This document shows, piece after piece, positions 17,079 to 25,659 of a stretch of 64,000 nt of DNA (within the stretch, counting starts at the first letter, position 1; every line of letters starts with the position of its first letter). The notes beneath the pieces are model-generated. The model had not been told where the DNA came from. It saw nothing but the letters and a program-made list of their open reading frames with translations, and ran no database searches. The position numbers were made by a program, and so were the translations under genes. This DNA comes from Candidatus Puniceispirillum sp. (lineage in GTDB: Bacteria; Pseudomonadota; Alphaproteobacteria; Puniceispirillales; Puniceispirillaceae), in NCBI GenBank assembly GCA_028383305.1, contig JAOEVD010000002.1, forward strand, positions 100,341 to 164,340, read 5' to 3'.

Positions 17079-17426
17079 TTAAGCTGACCACCAGCATGAA
17101 TAGCTATTGGGTGCCATGATGATGGGAATATGATAGCTGCTGTCTGGATCAGGTGTGGTAAAGCGCACCACGATTTTGTCGAGAATCTGCGCTCCTGACC
17201 TCGGTAAATCCGCTGTCTTGAAATAGGCACCGCTGGCAATCACCATTTCATATGATCGCCCACTGACAGCATCAAAGCCATGCGAAAATCGTCCATGGGC
17301 ATCACTTTCGGCGGTGAATAGCGTTTCGCGCTGGCCATCATCACCAATCGACATCAGGCTAACCGCCACTGCGCCAGCATGGGTTCCATCGACTGCGTTC
17401 AAAAAGTGAGAAGATAAAACCGCCAT
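17079..17426 (-). CDS. Transthyretin-like / 5-hydroxyisourate hydrolase-like protein
   Basis: This 115-aa transthyretin-fold protein, with GGGAG six bases before the ATG at 17426, keeps the HIU-hydrolase landmarks SSHFLNAVDG (catalytic His), the Arg in DAHGRF, VVRFTTPDPDSSYHIPI (second catalytic His) and MAPNSYS. The usual C-terminal tetrapeptide YRGS, part of the HIUase active site, is replaced by a Cys-Trp-Trp-Ser-Ala end. True HIUase opens 5-hydroxyisourate in urate breakdown. No other urate gene is adjacent, so a related lactone- or imide-ring hydrolase is equally plausible. It lies between the ThDP enzyme and DmdA on one strand. Confidence 0.78.
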   Translation of the reverse strand: MAVLSSHFLNAVDGTHAGAVAVSLMSIGDDGQRETLFTAESDAHGRFSHGFDAVSGRSYEMVIASGAYFKTADLPRSGAQILDKIVVRFTTPDPDSSYHIPIIMAPNSYSCWWSA

Positions 17427-17446
17427 AATTTGCTCCCTGATCACGG

Positions 17447-19189
17447 TTATTCGATCGACGCTTTGTCGCGTTTTGATGTTGTCGCTAAAACAATCGGGCT
17501 GATAACACCCTTCACTTTGACATTCACACACGCCGTTTTGCCGCTTACCATGGCACGTTGCACCGCCGGAATAATGTCTTCGCGCCTTGTAACTAATTCA
17601 CCATGCCCGCCAAGCCCCTCGAACATCGTGTGAAACGGAATATCACGGAAATCGGTGGCATAATGCGTGCCGCTGGCAAATAGCCTTTCCTGTTGCTGCG
17701 AAATACAGTCAAGCCCGCCATTATTATCAATAACGACAACGATGGGACGATTTTCTTGGAAAGCAGCCTCAATCGACAAGCCTCCTGACAGAAAGGCACC
17801 ATCGCCGCTGATCAGCACAACATTGCGGCTTGGATCAACATTTTTTGCCGATACTGCAAACGATACGCCAACCCCCAAAAGGCTAAAGGTGCCCGGGTGC
17901 AAAATTCCACCAAGTTTTTTGCCCTGAAACCCGGCAATATTCACCGCAATTTCTGACCAGAAATGCGTGTTGCCACCATCGATCACCAGCCAATCGCCGT
18001 CACCCATCGCGCCCTGCACATCAAGGGCTAATTGCAAGGGGTGAATACGACCCTCAAATGCTGGCTGTGCTGTTTCACTATCAAGATCGGCAAGCATCTT
18101 ATCAACCCATGCCGCGCGCCATTTTCGGTTCAAATCATACCAATCGCGGGGCAGGCGGAAATCGGGATTCTGCCGATGCGTAACCAAGGTTTCCAGAAAC
18201 GCCGCCGGATCACATAACAAAGCAAAATCAGCCGCGCGGTTAAACTCTATTTCTTCGTGTGATCCATTGACACATACCAGTTCAGCACTTGACGGAAATA
18301 ATGGCGGATTACCAAAATTCATCTGATTATCAAGTCGGCCACCAATCATCAGCACCAGATCAGCGTCACGAAACGCATCGGCGGAAGGATGATATTGATG
18401 AATATCGGCTAGCCCCATATAGGCTTCGCATTCTTCGCCAAGTAATTTTTGATGATAGGGGATGTTAAACACCGGAATGCCAAGCAGACGACCAGCTTCC
18501 TCAAGCTTTGCCTCGGCTTTGGCCCACCAAACACCATGTCCGCCAATCAGAACCGGCCGTTTGGCAGCATTGAGCTTTTGCAGCAGCTGCTGAAGGCGAG
18601 CTGGTTCTGGCCATGCGCGCGCTGGCTGTTGCATGCCCAGATCAAATGGCCGCTCTTCACGGCCAGCATCTTCGGCAAAATGGGAAAACATAATATCAAC
18701 AGGAAGGCTTAGGTGAACCGCCCCGGGATAGCCGTTAGTGGCAATCTTGACGGCGCGGTCAACAAACTCATTGATGCGCTCGCCATCGGTTATGGTGGCG
18801 CTATATTTCGTCAGCGGCGCGGCGATTGCAACATCGTCAATTTCTTTGAATCCGCCTGCACCTTGACGTTTCAGCGTGCTGGATCCAGTGACAAAAATCA
18901 CTGGTGAACGTTCGCCCCAAGCCTCCATCATTGCTGGCACGGCATTCGCAAATCCCTCTGGCCCGACAAGACAAACTGCAGGTTTACGCGTGATCCGCGT
19001 ATGGCCATCGGCGAAATGTCCAGCCACCTGTTCATGCGGGCAGTTGATCACCTTCATCTGGCATTCCATAAACCCTTCAAGCGCAGGATTGCAAAACCCG
19101 CCTGACAGGGTGAACACATGTTCAATGCCCTTTTCCTGCAAGGCACGCGCAAGCAATGCGCCGCCCCGTATCTTTTCGGGTGGTTTCAT
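17447..19189 (-). CDS. ThDP-dependent enzyme (acetolactate synthase / decarboxylase superfamily)
   Basis: This 580-aa protein has the three ThDP-enzyme domains. The PYR domain (about 1-170) has the catalytic Glu in NCPHEQVAGHFADGH; the central domain runs about 190-340; the PP domain (about 380-560) has the Mg/ThDP motif GDGAFLSGGLSIEAAFQENRPIVVVIDNNGG. The usual SGPGxTN of acetolactate synthase is replaced by VGPEGFAN, so it is not a biosynthetic ALS. Its ATG overlaps the stop of the hydroxyacid oxidase by four bases. That coupling suggests the oxidase makes a 2-oxo acid and this enzyme decarboxylates or ligates it, as in the mandelate pathway. This is inference. Confidence 0.85.
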   Translation of the reverse strand: MKPPEKIRGGALLARALQEKGIEHVFTLSGGFCNPALEGFMECQMKVINCPHEQVAGHFADGHTRITRKPAVCLVGPEGFANAVPAMMEAWGERSPVIFVTGSSTLKRQGAGGFKEIDDVAIAAPLTKYSATITDGERINEFVDRAVKIATNGYPGAVHLSLPVDIMFSHFAEDAGREERPFDLGMQQPARAWPEPARLQQLLQKLNAAKRPVLIGGHGVWWAKAEAKLEEAGRLLGIPVFNIPYHQKLLGEECEAYMGLADIHQYHPSADAFRDADLVLMIGGRLDNQMNFGNPPLFPSSAELVCVNGSHEEIEFNRAADFALLCDPAAFLETLVTHRQNPDFRLPRDWYDLNRKWRAAWVDKMLADLDSETAQPAFEGRIHPLQLALDVQGAMGDGDWLVIDGGNTHFWSEIAVNIAGFQGKKLGGILHPGTFSLLGVGVSFAVSAKNVDPSRNVVLISGDGAFLSGGLSIEAAFQENRPIVVVIDNNGGLDCISQQQERLFASGTHYATDFRDIPFHTMFEGLGGHGELVTRREDIIPAVQRAMVSGKTACVNVKVKGVISPIVLATTSKRDKASIE

Positions 19190-20364
19190 TCGGCAGCCCT
19201 TTCCAGCATCGTTCGCAACATTAATGTTTCATAATTGCCGGCTAAATTCGCAGTGCCCAGTTCGGCAATATTTCGGCACCCAAGCAAACCCATCACTGCG
19301 CTTGCTTCGGCCTCGATCAAATCCAGAATTTGCCCTAGACCAGCCGCGCCGCCTGCTCCAAGACCATACATCACACTGCGACCCAGCATGACGAAATCTG
19401 CCCCAGCAGCCAGCGCCTTAATGACATGTTCGCCATTGCGGATACCGCCATCAAAAATTAATGGAAACCCGCCACCAACTTGATTACGGATTTCGACAAG
19501 CGAGTCAATTGCCACCGGCGCGGCATTAAGCTGGCGGCCGCCATGGTTTGACACATAGATGGCATCAGCTCCGATTGTCTTTATGCGTAACGCATCCTCA
19601 ACCGATTGCACCCCTTTGACCACCAGCTTGCCCGGCCAGCGGTCACGCAAAGTGGCAAGAAAATTCCAGTCGGCACCGGCGCGGCCGGCATTCCGCACAA
19701 AGGTTGTCTTCTGGCTTGATGTGGCATAGTTCATCGGTTGCGGCATTTGATGCCGGATCGCGTGAAGCGCGGTTTCAAGTGACCATTGGGGATGGCTGAC
19801 AAAATCCCATATCTGTGATGCGCCCCAGCTCATTGGAAAAGAAAACCCGTTGCGTTTATCGCGTGTCCGCACCGAAGGGATTGGCACATCAACAGTCAGG
19901 ATCAGCACTTTATAATTGGCGGCAATGGCGCGGTCGATCAATTCATCAACAAACACGTTTGACTGATCGGCATAAAGTTGAAACCAGGCGTTACCCTCGG
20001 CCAGCTCGATTGCCTGCTCAAGTGCCATTGACGATGCTGTTGACACACATAGTGGAATGCGCCGCTTTGCCGCTTCGCGCGCCAGGCTGAAATCAGCCCT
20101 TGGCCATGCCAGCGCACACATGCCCATTGGCGCGACTCCGAACGGAAGCCCTGTTTCCTGTCCAAGAATAGACGTCGACATTGCGCGTTCGGAAACATCA
20201 ATCAGAACGCGGGGCATCAATCTGATATGATCAATCATCGCCGAATTGAGATCACGCAATGATTCATCGCCCGATGCGCCATCGATAAAATCAAACATCA
20301 TGCGTGGCAGACGCCGTTTTGCGACTTGCCGTGCCTCAGCTACAGAAAATAGTTTTTTGCTCAA
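19186..20364 (-). CDS. FMN-dependent alpha-hydroxy-acid oxidase/dehydrogenase (LldD-like)
   Basis: This 392-aa FMN TIM-barrel enzyme of the L-lactate dehydrogenase / glycolate oxidase family has ARQVAKRRLPRMMFDFIDGASGDE at the N terminus, 'GVAPMGMCALAWP', FQLYAD, KGVQSVEDALR (FMN Lys) and the catalytic SNHGGRQLNAAP with His and Arg, then FDGGIRNGEHVIKALAAGADFVMLGR for the FMN phosphate. It oxidises a 2-hydroxy acid to a 2-oxo acid. The TTG start at 20364 sits too close to AGGG, so the exact start is uncertain. It is the first gene of the minus-strand run and is divergent from the LysR gene. Confidence 0.88.
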   Translation of the reverse strand: MSKKLFSVAEARQVAKRRLPRMMFDFIDGASGDESLRDLNSAMIDHIRLMPRVLIDVSERAMSTSILGQETGLPFGVAPMGMCALAWPRADFSLAREAAKRRIPLCVSTASSMALEQAIELAEGNAWFQLYADQSNVFVDELIDRAIAANYKVLILTVDVPIPSVRTRDKRNGFSFPMSWGASQIWDFVSHPQWSLETALHAIRHQMPQPMNYATSSQKTTFVRNAGRAGADWNFLATLRDRWPGKLVVKGVQSVEDALRIKTIGADAIYVSNHGGRQLNAAPVAIDSLVEIRNQVGGGFPLIFDGGIRNGEHVIKALAAGADFVMLGRSVMYGLGAGGAAGLGQILDLIEAEASAVMGLLGCRNIAELGTANLAGNYETLMLRTMLERAAE

Positions 20365-20406
20365 TCCCTACCCCAGTCGATGCTATGCGTAAACGCTATC
20401 AGTCGG

Positions 20407-20419
20407 CTTAATCATTAAG
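20407..20419. promoter_or_regulatory. Palindrome in the LysR / oxidase divergent promoter region
   Basis: CTTAATCATTAAG is a perfect 6+1+6 palindrome in the 116-base AT-rich gap between the divergent hydroxyacid oxidase and LysR genes. LysR regulators usually bind such divergent regions, so it is a candidate operator. No footprint-level evidence is possible from sequence alone. Confidence 0.4.
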
Positions 20420-20480
20420 CAAATATAATTATTGGATGAATTGATAGAAAAAAGGTATGATTAATTAAAAAGGGGATAAC

Positions 20481-21395
20481 ATGAATTTTCGCCAACTCAA
20501 GGCCTTTAACGCTGTAATGCAAACTGGTTCGATTACTGGTGCAGCAAAGCAAATGCTGGTCTCGCAACCAAGTGTCACGCGGCTCATTCACGACCTTGAG
20601 TTAAATCTTGGTTTTGCCCTTTTTGTTCGTCAGGGGCGTGGCATTATTGCAACTGTCGAGGCACGACGCTTTCATTTGGCGGTTGAAAGCACGTTCCTCA
20701 ATATTGAGCGGCTCGATGATCTGGCAGCCTCAATTCGCAAAAAGGCGGTTGGCAAGATTTCCATCGGTGTTATTCCAACATTTTCGACATCGCTTTTGCC
20801 GCAGGTTCTTGGCCAGATGCGGCGGCAGGATGACACGACCCATTCGATCATATACACGCACAATACACCGGCCATTGTCGACGCGATCCGGCTGCAGCAA
20901 TTTGACCTTGGCATTGTCTCGCGTTCGCCGCCTTATGTTGGCGTGGATATTCTTTACCAGACCATGGTGAATTATGTCGCTTTAATCCCTGAGGATCATA
21001 TTCTAGCAAAATCACCAGACCCGATCGATTTAAGGGACGTTGCCGGACAGTTGGAATTTGTGACATTTGGCAGTGTCTATCCGCTTGAAATGCAAGGCAT
21101 GGATGCCAGCCTTGCCGAAAAATTCCAGAGCAATGCGCGCTATAGTGTCGCCAATGTTCTGGCTGGTGCTGCGCTGGTTCGTGAGGCGGGTGTTCCGGCT
21201 ATTGTTGATCCATTTTCGGCGCGCATGTCGGTTGCGTCAGGCGGCGTTATGATCCGGCCGATTGTGCAGAATATGCAATATCACATTGCGATCATCACGC
21301 GCGGCATTGACATGATGACTAAGGAAACCAGACAATTGGCAGACATCATAATCACAGCTTTCAAAAATGACCCGATTATCAAATCTGCACCTTAG
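20481..21395 (+). CDS. LysR family transcriptional regulator
   Basis: This 304-aa LysR-type regulator has an N-terminal winged helix-turn-helix (MNFRQLKAFNAVMQTGSITGAAKQMLVSQPSVTRLIHDLE; about 1-60), a linker helix, and a periplasmic-binding-fold effector domain (about 88-295). AAGGGG precedes the ATG. It is divergent from the oxidase/ThDP/TTR/dmdA run, and its stop interlocks with the convergent mttB-like gene (TTAG shared). By position it is the likely effector-responsive switch for the minus-strand catabolic run. Confidence 0.92.
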   Translation: MNFRQLKAFNAVMQTGSITGAAKQMLVSQPSVTRLIHDLELNLGFALFVRQGRGIIATVEARRFHLAVESTFLNIERLDDLAASIRKKAVGKISIGVIPTFSTSLLPQVLGQMRRQDDTTHSIIYTHNTPAIVDAIRLQQFDLGIVSRSPPYVGVDILYQTMVNYVALIPEDHILAKSPDPIDLRDVAGQLEFVTFGSVYPLEMQGMDASLAEKFQSNARYSVANVLAGAALVREAGVPAIVDPFSARMSVASGGVMIRPIVQNMQYHIAIITRGIDMMTKETRQLADIIITAFKNDPIIKSAP

Positions 21396-22945
21396 GTTTG
21401 ATCTCTTGGCGGCAGCAAAATAGGAAGTGTCTTGCGTAATATCATTTCACTTTCGGCATCAATATAGGTCGGGTGATGATCGTCAAGAATCATCTTGACC
21501 CGATCATGTGCATGATCGCGAATATCAGGGCTGCCTGCTTCTTCCCATGCCTCTATGCCCAGACGATCAACAGTTTTTAGATATAGAAAATCTGAATGCA
21601 TCCGCGCATAGGTTTCTGGCTCGCCAAGAAAATGACCAACGCCGCACGCCACCCGATCAATCGATTCCAGGACAATTGTTTCGGGCGATACGGTAACAGT
21701 GCTGCTGGCGCGCAGAATGCTTCCCAGCATGTCATTATCAATAACCAGTGCTGCAAGCGACAGCCCCATTAGGCCAGCCTGTGCACCGCAGGCCTGCGTG
21801 ATGATATTGGCGCCTGCGTGAACTGTCTGTGCGACGTTCAAGCATTTTTCATAACCGCTTTGCGCGTCAGGGCTTTTACTATCGGTCGCCCCCGCGATTG
21901 TTGATGAGGGAAGCTGGTAAAAGCGTGCCATCTGAATGGTGGCTGCGGTCAGCAAGGCCTGTTCTCCACTGCCACCAGCCATGCCGCCGGTTCGCAAATC
22001 GGTAATCATCGGACGTGGGCCAAAAACCGCGTGTGCCGCCGGATTAACCAACCAGGCAATCACCATTCCTGCTAGAGTTTCGGCAATTGTTTGCGTTACA
22101 CAGCCGGCAATTGTGACTGGGCTTGAGGCACCTAGCTGGCCAAAACAATTGACCATCACCGGAATGCCGCTGCGTACCGCTTCGACCATCACATCAAGCG
22201 CAATTGGATCAAACCGCAATGGTGGCACAACATGGTTAACATTCAGCGACAGGAACGGCTTGTCACGAAACGCCTTTTTAGATCCGGCAATTTGATAGCA
22301 GATGGTTGCAATATCCCGTACCGATTCTGGTGACGAGGCGCTGGTAAAAACATGCTTCGCCGTTCCAGCAAGACAGGCAAAGGCAGTATTCACATCAAGA
22401 TGACGTGCATCTGGCATGTCTCGGGCAACAACTGGACGGCTGAAGAAATGAACATGATCAAGCCGGTCAACAAGCCGTGCTGCATCATAAAGATCAACGA
22501 GATTGGATTCGCGATATTTGCCAAGCCCCGCATCAAAGATCAATGGTGATGCCCCACCGGTGCCAACATGAACCGCCCCAGACGAAAGTGTCATGTCATG
22601 ATCACCGGCGCGCCCATAGAGCGTGATATCGCGCCGCAAACCAGCAAGCGCAGCCGTCACCAAATCTGGTGAAAATAATAATCGTCCACGCGAATCAATC
22701 TGGCCGCCAGCGGCCACAACAAGATCAACAACAATTGACGAAGCTTCGCCAAGGCCGGTATTTGCAAGCACTGCCAAGGCCGCCTCATGAATCGCGACCA
22801 TATCATTGTCATGCAAGGGGCCATTGCCTCGACCGAAACCAATAATGCGTTTTTCATCAAGACTTTCGATAGAGTTATCAGCAGCGTTCTTATCCCGCCT
22901 GATGCGCCCTGTTCTTGATCGACCCGATCCTTCACCCCGTCTCAT
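21392..22945 (-). CDS. MttB superfamily (trimethylamine-methyltransferase-like) protein
   Basis: This 517-aa COG5598/MttB-family protein is a TIM-barrel methyltransferase group that removes methyls from quaternary amines. Family wording includes IHEAALAVLANTGL, 'GTGGASPLIFD' (VHVGTGGASPL), 'SSTIAGATDSKSPDAQSGYEK' and 'CGVGHFLGEPETYARMHSDFLYLKTVDR'. No in-frame TAG is present, so it is a non-pyrrolysine member. Such members act on betaines (glycine betaine, proline betaine, carnitine relatives). No corrinoid carrier protein gene is adjacent. The N terminus is unusually Arg-rich (RRGEGSGRSRTGRIRRDK). It starts within the stop of the S51-type gene (ATGA). Confidence 0.85.
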   Translation of the reverse strand: MRRGEGSGRSRTGRIRRDKNAADNSIESLDEKRIIGFGRGNGPLHDNDMVAIHEAALAVLANTGLGEASSIVVDLVVAAGGQIDSRGRLLFSPDLVTAALAGLRRDITLYGRAGDHDMTLSSGAVHVGTGGASPLIFDAGLGKYRESNLVDLYDAARLVDRLDHVHFFSRPVVARDMPDARHLDVNTAFACLAGTAKHVFTSASSPESVRDIATICYQIAGSKKAFRDKPFLSLNVNHVVPPLRFDPIALDVMVEAVRSGIPVMVNCFGQLGASSPVTIAGCVTQTIAETLAGMVIAWLVNPAAHAVFGPRPMITDLRTGGMAGGSGEQALLTAATIQMARFYQLPSSTIAGATDSKSPDAQSGYEKCLNVAQTVHAGANIITQACGAQAGLMGLSLAALVIDNDMLGSILRASSTVTVSPETIVLESIDRVACGVGHFLGEPETYARMHSDFLYLKTVDRLGIEAWEEAGSPDIRDHAHDRVKMILDDHHPTYIDAESEMILRKTLPILLPPRDQT

Positions 22946-23700
22946 ATGCCTGCATCCCCGTTTGTTGATCCCATTCCAAGCCTGTGACCGCGCATAAGCG
23001 GCTGATGGGTGTTTATGTCACCATCTGGTACCAGCAGATAAGCCGACCCGCTGCTGCGGGCACGCACAATCTCGGCAACAACACCGTTTATAATATGCAC
23101 GCCAATACCATCATCAATGGCGATTCCCGATTGTAGTTGCCGACTGGCAATTGCCATTTCAAAGACCTGTTTTCGGGCTGGCTCGCTGCTGAAATGCGGG
23201 CAGGCACTTCCCGCAATAAGGCCAAGCCCCTTATGCTGTTCAAACTGCGGTTCAAAACAATCATCTTTGGTTTTCAACAGCAAATCGGAAAACCAACAAA
23301 TCCCTCCGGCGCTAACGCCTGATGCGACAAGTCCCTTTTGCACCGCCGCTACCAATAAATCGGTGATACCTGTGTTGCGCCAATGTGACAGCATTGCTGT
23401 TGTTTTTCCCCCGCCAACATATAGAATATCGAGATCCTGCAAAAAATCCTGCGCCATCGCCGCATCTGCCGTTATTGGCAAATGCGTTGTTCGCGCACAG
23501 CCCACGAACCGCGCGTAAAAAGCCGCTAGGCGATCCGCCCGATCATTATTGGCGTGTCCGATATAGCCGATTTTCAATTTGGCAACGGGCCCAACTAGTG
23601 CAAGCAGGCGATCTTCAAGCAGTGCATCACGACCATCACCATCTTGCGAATGGGTAAAACCTCCGCCGCCAACAACAAATACCTGAATCAGCCCACTCAT
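22942..23700 (-). CDS. S51-type peptidase / class I GATase-like protein
   Basis: This 252-aa protein resembles peptidase E and cyanophycinase: an N-terminal 'VFVVGGGGFTHS', 'IGYIGHANND', 'LYVGGGKTTAML' and the nucleophile elbow GVSAGGICWF with the likely catalytic Ser. The ATG at 23700 (MSGLIQVF), with GGA upstream, is preferred to the track start, which adds an Arg-rich non-family stretch. S51 members cleave aspartyl dipeptides or beta-aspartyl bonds. It is translationally coupled to the MttB-family gene, so it may release or trim the amine substrate. That role is inference. Confidence 0.78.
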   Translation of the reverse strand: MSGLIQVFVVGGGGFTHSQDGDGRDALLEDRLLALVGPVAKLKIGYIGHANNDRADRLAAFYARFVGCARTTHLPITADAAMAQDFLQDLDILYVGGGKTTAMLSHWRNTGITDLLVAAVQKGLVASGVSAGGICWFSDLLLKTKDDCFEPQFEQHKGLGLIAGSACPHFSSEPARKQVFEMAIASRQLQSGIAIDDGIGVHIINGVVAEIVRARSSGSAYLLVPDGDINTHQPLMRGHRLGMGSTNGDAGI

Positions 23701-23800
23701 ATCACTTTCCAAAATCTGGCCATGATTTCCGTTATCCGGCAGCTTTGGCGTCGCGTTGCGCCTTTCGCTTTGGTTGCCGTTTCGTCTTGCAAACAACATC

Positions 23801-24033
23801 AGTCTGAGCAGTTTTTTCTGAATAGGCAATGCGAATTAAAAAATATAACCTATACGTTATGCAAATGTATTTATTTGCAAATTATATTTGTTATCAATTC
23901 TTGTTAAACCCATACTTAGATTCAAAAAATTGGGTAAAACAAGAGTCTGTTGGCCGACTGATTTTTTGAATATTCAAATGCAAATCACTGATCTAATTGG
24001 ATTATAAAGGGACTGCATTAAGAGGAGGAATAA
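23801..24033 (+). repeat. Regulatory block, copy A (upstream of TRAP operon)
   Basis: This block of about 233 bases immediately upstream of dctP is repeated upstream of the ABC transporter operon (27402-27637). It starts at AGTCTGAGCAG and runs to the start codon. Most of it aligns base for base, including the inverted repeat TGCAAAT-GTATTT-ATTTGCA (about 23860-23879), TTGGGTAAA, and ATTATAAAGGGACTGCAT with a -10-like TATAAA followed by a strong AGGAGG. Copy A also has TTCAAAAAAT (23921) / ATTTTTTGAA (23961). It is also the 5' flank of the divergent S51/mttB pair. It is probably a promoter with operators. Confidence 0.8.
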
Positions 24034-25062
24034 ATGAGAAGGCTTCTTTTAGCCATCCTGCGTGGCGCCACCAAACCGGTTGCATTGGGCATTGCCCTTA
24101 CAATATCACTCACTTCATTTCAAGCCGTTGCTGCCCCAATTGTCGCGCGCATGTCTGGTCATTGGAGTCCAACACATCAAAGCTCGATCCATTCACAGAT
24201 GTTTGCCGATGAGGTAACAAAAAGGTCCGGTGGGCGGCTAAAGATTGAATACTACCCCTCTAAACAGCTTTTCGGCATTAGAGAGGTTCTTGGCGCCATC
24301 ACCTCCGGCGCTGTTGAGCTTGGCGGCGTTGTCGGCGTTGTGAGCTTTCCGCCGATTAACAAGAATTTTAATGTTGCCTCCTACCCTGGTCTATTTGCCT
24401 CCTATGAACAACAGCGTGGATTTTTCCTGAATTCGGAAAAGGGCCAGGAAATCTGGGGGGATATCACCAGGAAGAGCAAATCACAGCTGATCATGTATAA
24501 CCCTGTTGGTCCGGTGATGACCTTTAGTAGCGCCCGTGAATTGACCGGCATTGACGTGATGAAGGGGTTAAAAGCCCGCCGCCTTTTGAAAAGCGAGCTT
24601 CCGATGTGGAAGGCCCTTGGTGCCAACGCTGTCTCACTGCCAACTGGTGAGGTCTACACGTCGCTTCAGACTGGCATGATTGACACGATCAATAGCCCCC
24701 CAGGGTCAATTGAAGCCTACAGCTGGTGGGAATATCTGACCTATGGTCAAAAGCCCTATCAGTATTTTGCTGATGCCTACATCATGGCCAACCGCGATTG
24801 GATGGACAGCCTGCCTGATGATTTGCGGGAGCTCGTTTTGACTGTCGGCGCTGAAGTCGGCCAAATTGCAACTGATAACATTCTGGGCGCGGGTGAGGAT
24901 ACCTTGAAGAAATTTATTGAGCGTGGCGGCGTTGTAACCGAACTCAGCGGTGCCGAGAAAGTAAAGTTTAATAAATTGATGCAGGATGAAGTGATGCCAG
25001 CTATGGCAGACATGTTCGATGAGGATACGCTGGTCAAAGCCCAACAATATGCTGCCAACTAG
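24034..25062 (+). CDS. TRAP transporter substrate-binding protein (DctP family)
   Basis: This 342-aa periplasmic solute receptor has a signal peptide about residues 1-34 (IALTISLTSFQAVAA). 'FADEVTKRSGGRLKIEYYPSKQLFG' and GLKARRLLKSELPMWKALGANAVSLPTGEVYTSLQTGMIDTINSP are the DctP landmarks, with the carboxylate-binding Arg region. 'SWWEYLTYGQKPY' is an extra aromatic-rich segment. The ATG follows AGGAGG. The small and large membrane subunits follow, so this is a full tripartite Na+-driven importer for an organic acid or zwitterion. The shared upstream block ties its control to the ABC operon. Confidence 0.92.
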   Translation: MRRLLLAILRGATKPVALGIALTISLTSFQAVAAPIVARMSGHWSPTHQSSIHSQMFADEVTKRSGGRLKIEYYPSKQLFGIREVLGAITSGAVELGGVVGVVSFPPINKNFNVASYPGLFASYEQQRGFFLNSEKGQEIWGDITRKSKSQLIMYNPVGPVMTFSSARELTGIDVMKGLKARRLLKSELPMWKALGANAVSLPTGEVYTSLQTGMIDTINSPPGSIEAYSWWEYLTYGQKPYQYFADAYIMANRDWMDSLPDDLRELVLTVGAEVGQIATDNILGAGEDTLKKFIERGGVVTELSGAEKVKFNKLMQDEVMPAMADMFDEDTLVKAQQYAAN

Positions 25063-25098
25063 TTTGCATCTCGCATTCAAAACAATGAGCCAGGCGCT

Positions 25099-25656
25099 GT
25101 GCTGAAAGCCGCACTTGCGTCTTTGTCCAAGCTGAATGAATGGCTTGAGAAAGCAATTTATATGCTGGCGATTTTCATTGTCGCCAACATGGTGCTTGCG
25201 CTGTTCTTAAGCGCGCTAATCAGATATGCCTCTGGCACTGGCTATGATTGGTTCATCGAACTGCCACCAATCCTCACTAGCTGGCTTGTCTTCCCGCTTC
25301 TGGGGCCGATGTTGAAATCCGGCACCCATATCAAGGTGGACATCCTGAACAATCTTCTGGCCCCACAGCAATTATCGGTCCTCAGACTGATTGTCGCGGT
25401 GATTGCCCTGCTGTCATCAATCGTCTTTCTTGTTGCTGGAGTTGAGGCCACCAGCCTCTATTTCATGCTGGGGCAGGTCATGGAGCTGGAAATCGAAATC
25501 CCAGTCTGGTGGGTGTATCTCGCCTTTCCTTGCGGCTTTGGGATAATGATCTTATTCGCGCTGGAGCTGATCCTGGCTGAACTGGTGGTGCTGGGTGCCT
25601 CTATGCCCAGTGATCCGGCCAAGACTAACCCAACTAAAGGCGTGGAGAAGACTTAA
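25099..25656 (+). CDS. TRAP transporter small membrane subunit (DctQ family)
   Basis: This 185-aa protein has four hydrophobic helices. 'SGTGYDWFIELPPILTSWLVFPLLGPMLKSGTHIKVDIL' matches the DctQ core (GxHIxVD). It starts with GTG, 36 bases after dctP. It forms the membrane complex with the DctM subunit encoded three bases downstream. The C-terminal tail is hydrophilic and Pro/Lys-rich. The substrate is set by the binding protein. Confidence 0.88.
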   Translation: MLKAALASLSKLNEWLEKAIYMLAIFIVANMVLALFLSALIRYASGTGYDWFIELPPILTSWLVFPLLGPMLKSGTHIKVDILNNLLAPQQLSVLRLIVAVIALLSSIVFLVAGVEATSLYFMLGQVMELEIEIPVWWVYLAFPCGFGIMILFALELILAELVVLGASMPSDPAKTNPTKGVEKT

Positions 25657-25659
25657 CCC

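Noticed and set aside
17079-17426. Urate degradation operon
   Set aside because: Only the HIUase-like gene is present, with an altered C terminus; no urate oxidase, OHCU decarboxylase or allantoinase is adjacent.
21392-22945. Pyrrolysine (in-frame TAG) in the MttB-family gene
   Set aside because: The frame is open for 517 codons without any TAG, so it is a non-pyrrolysine member.
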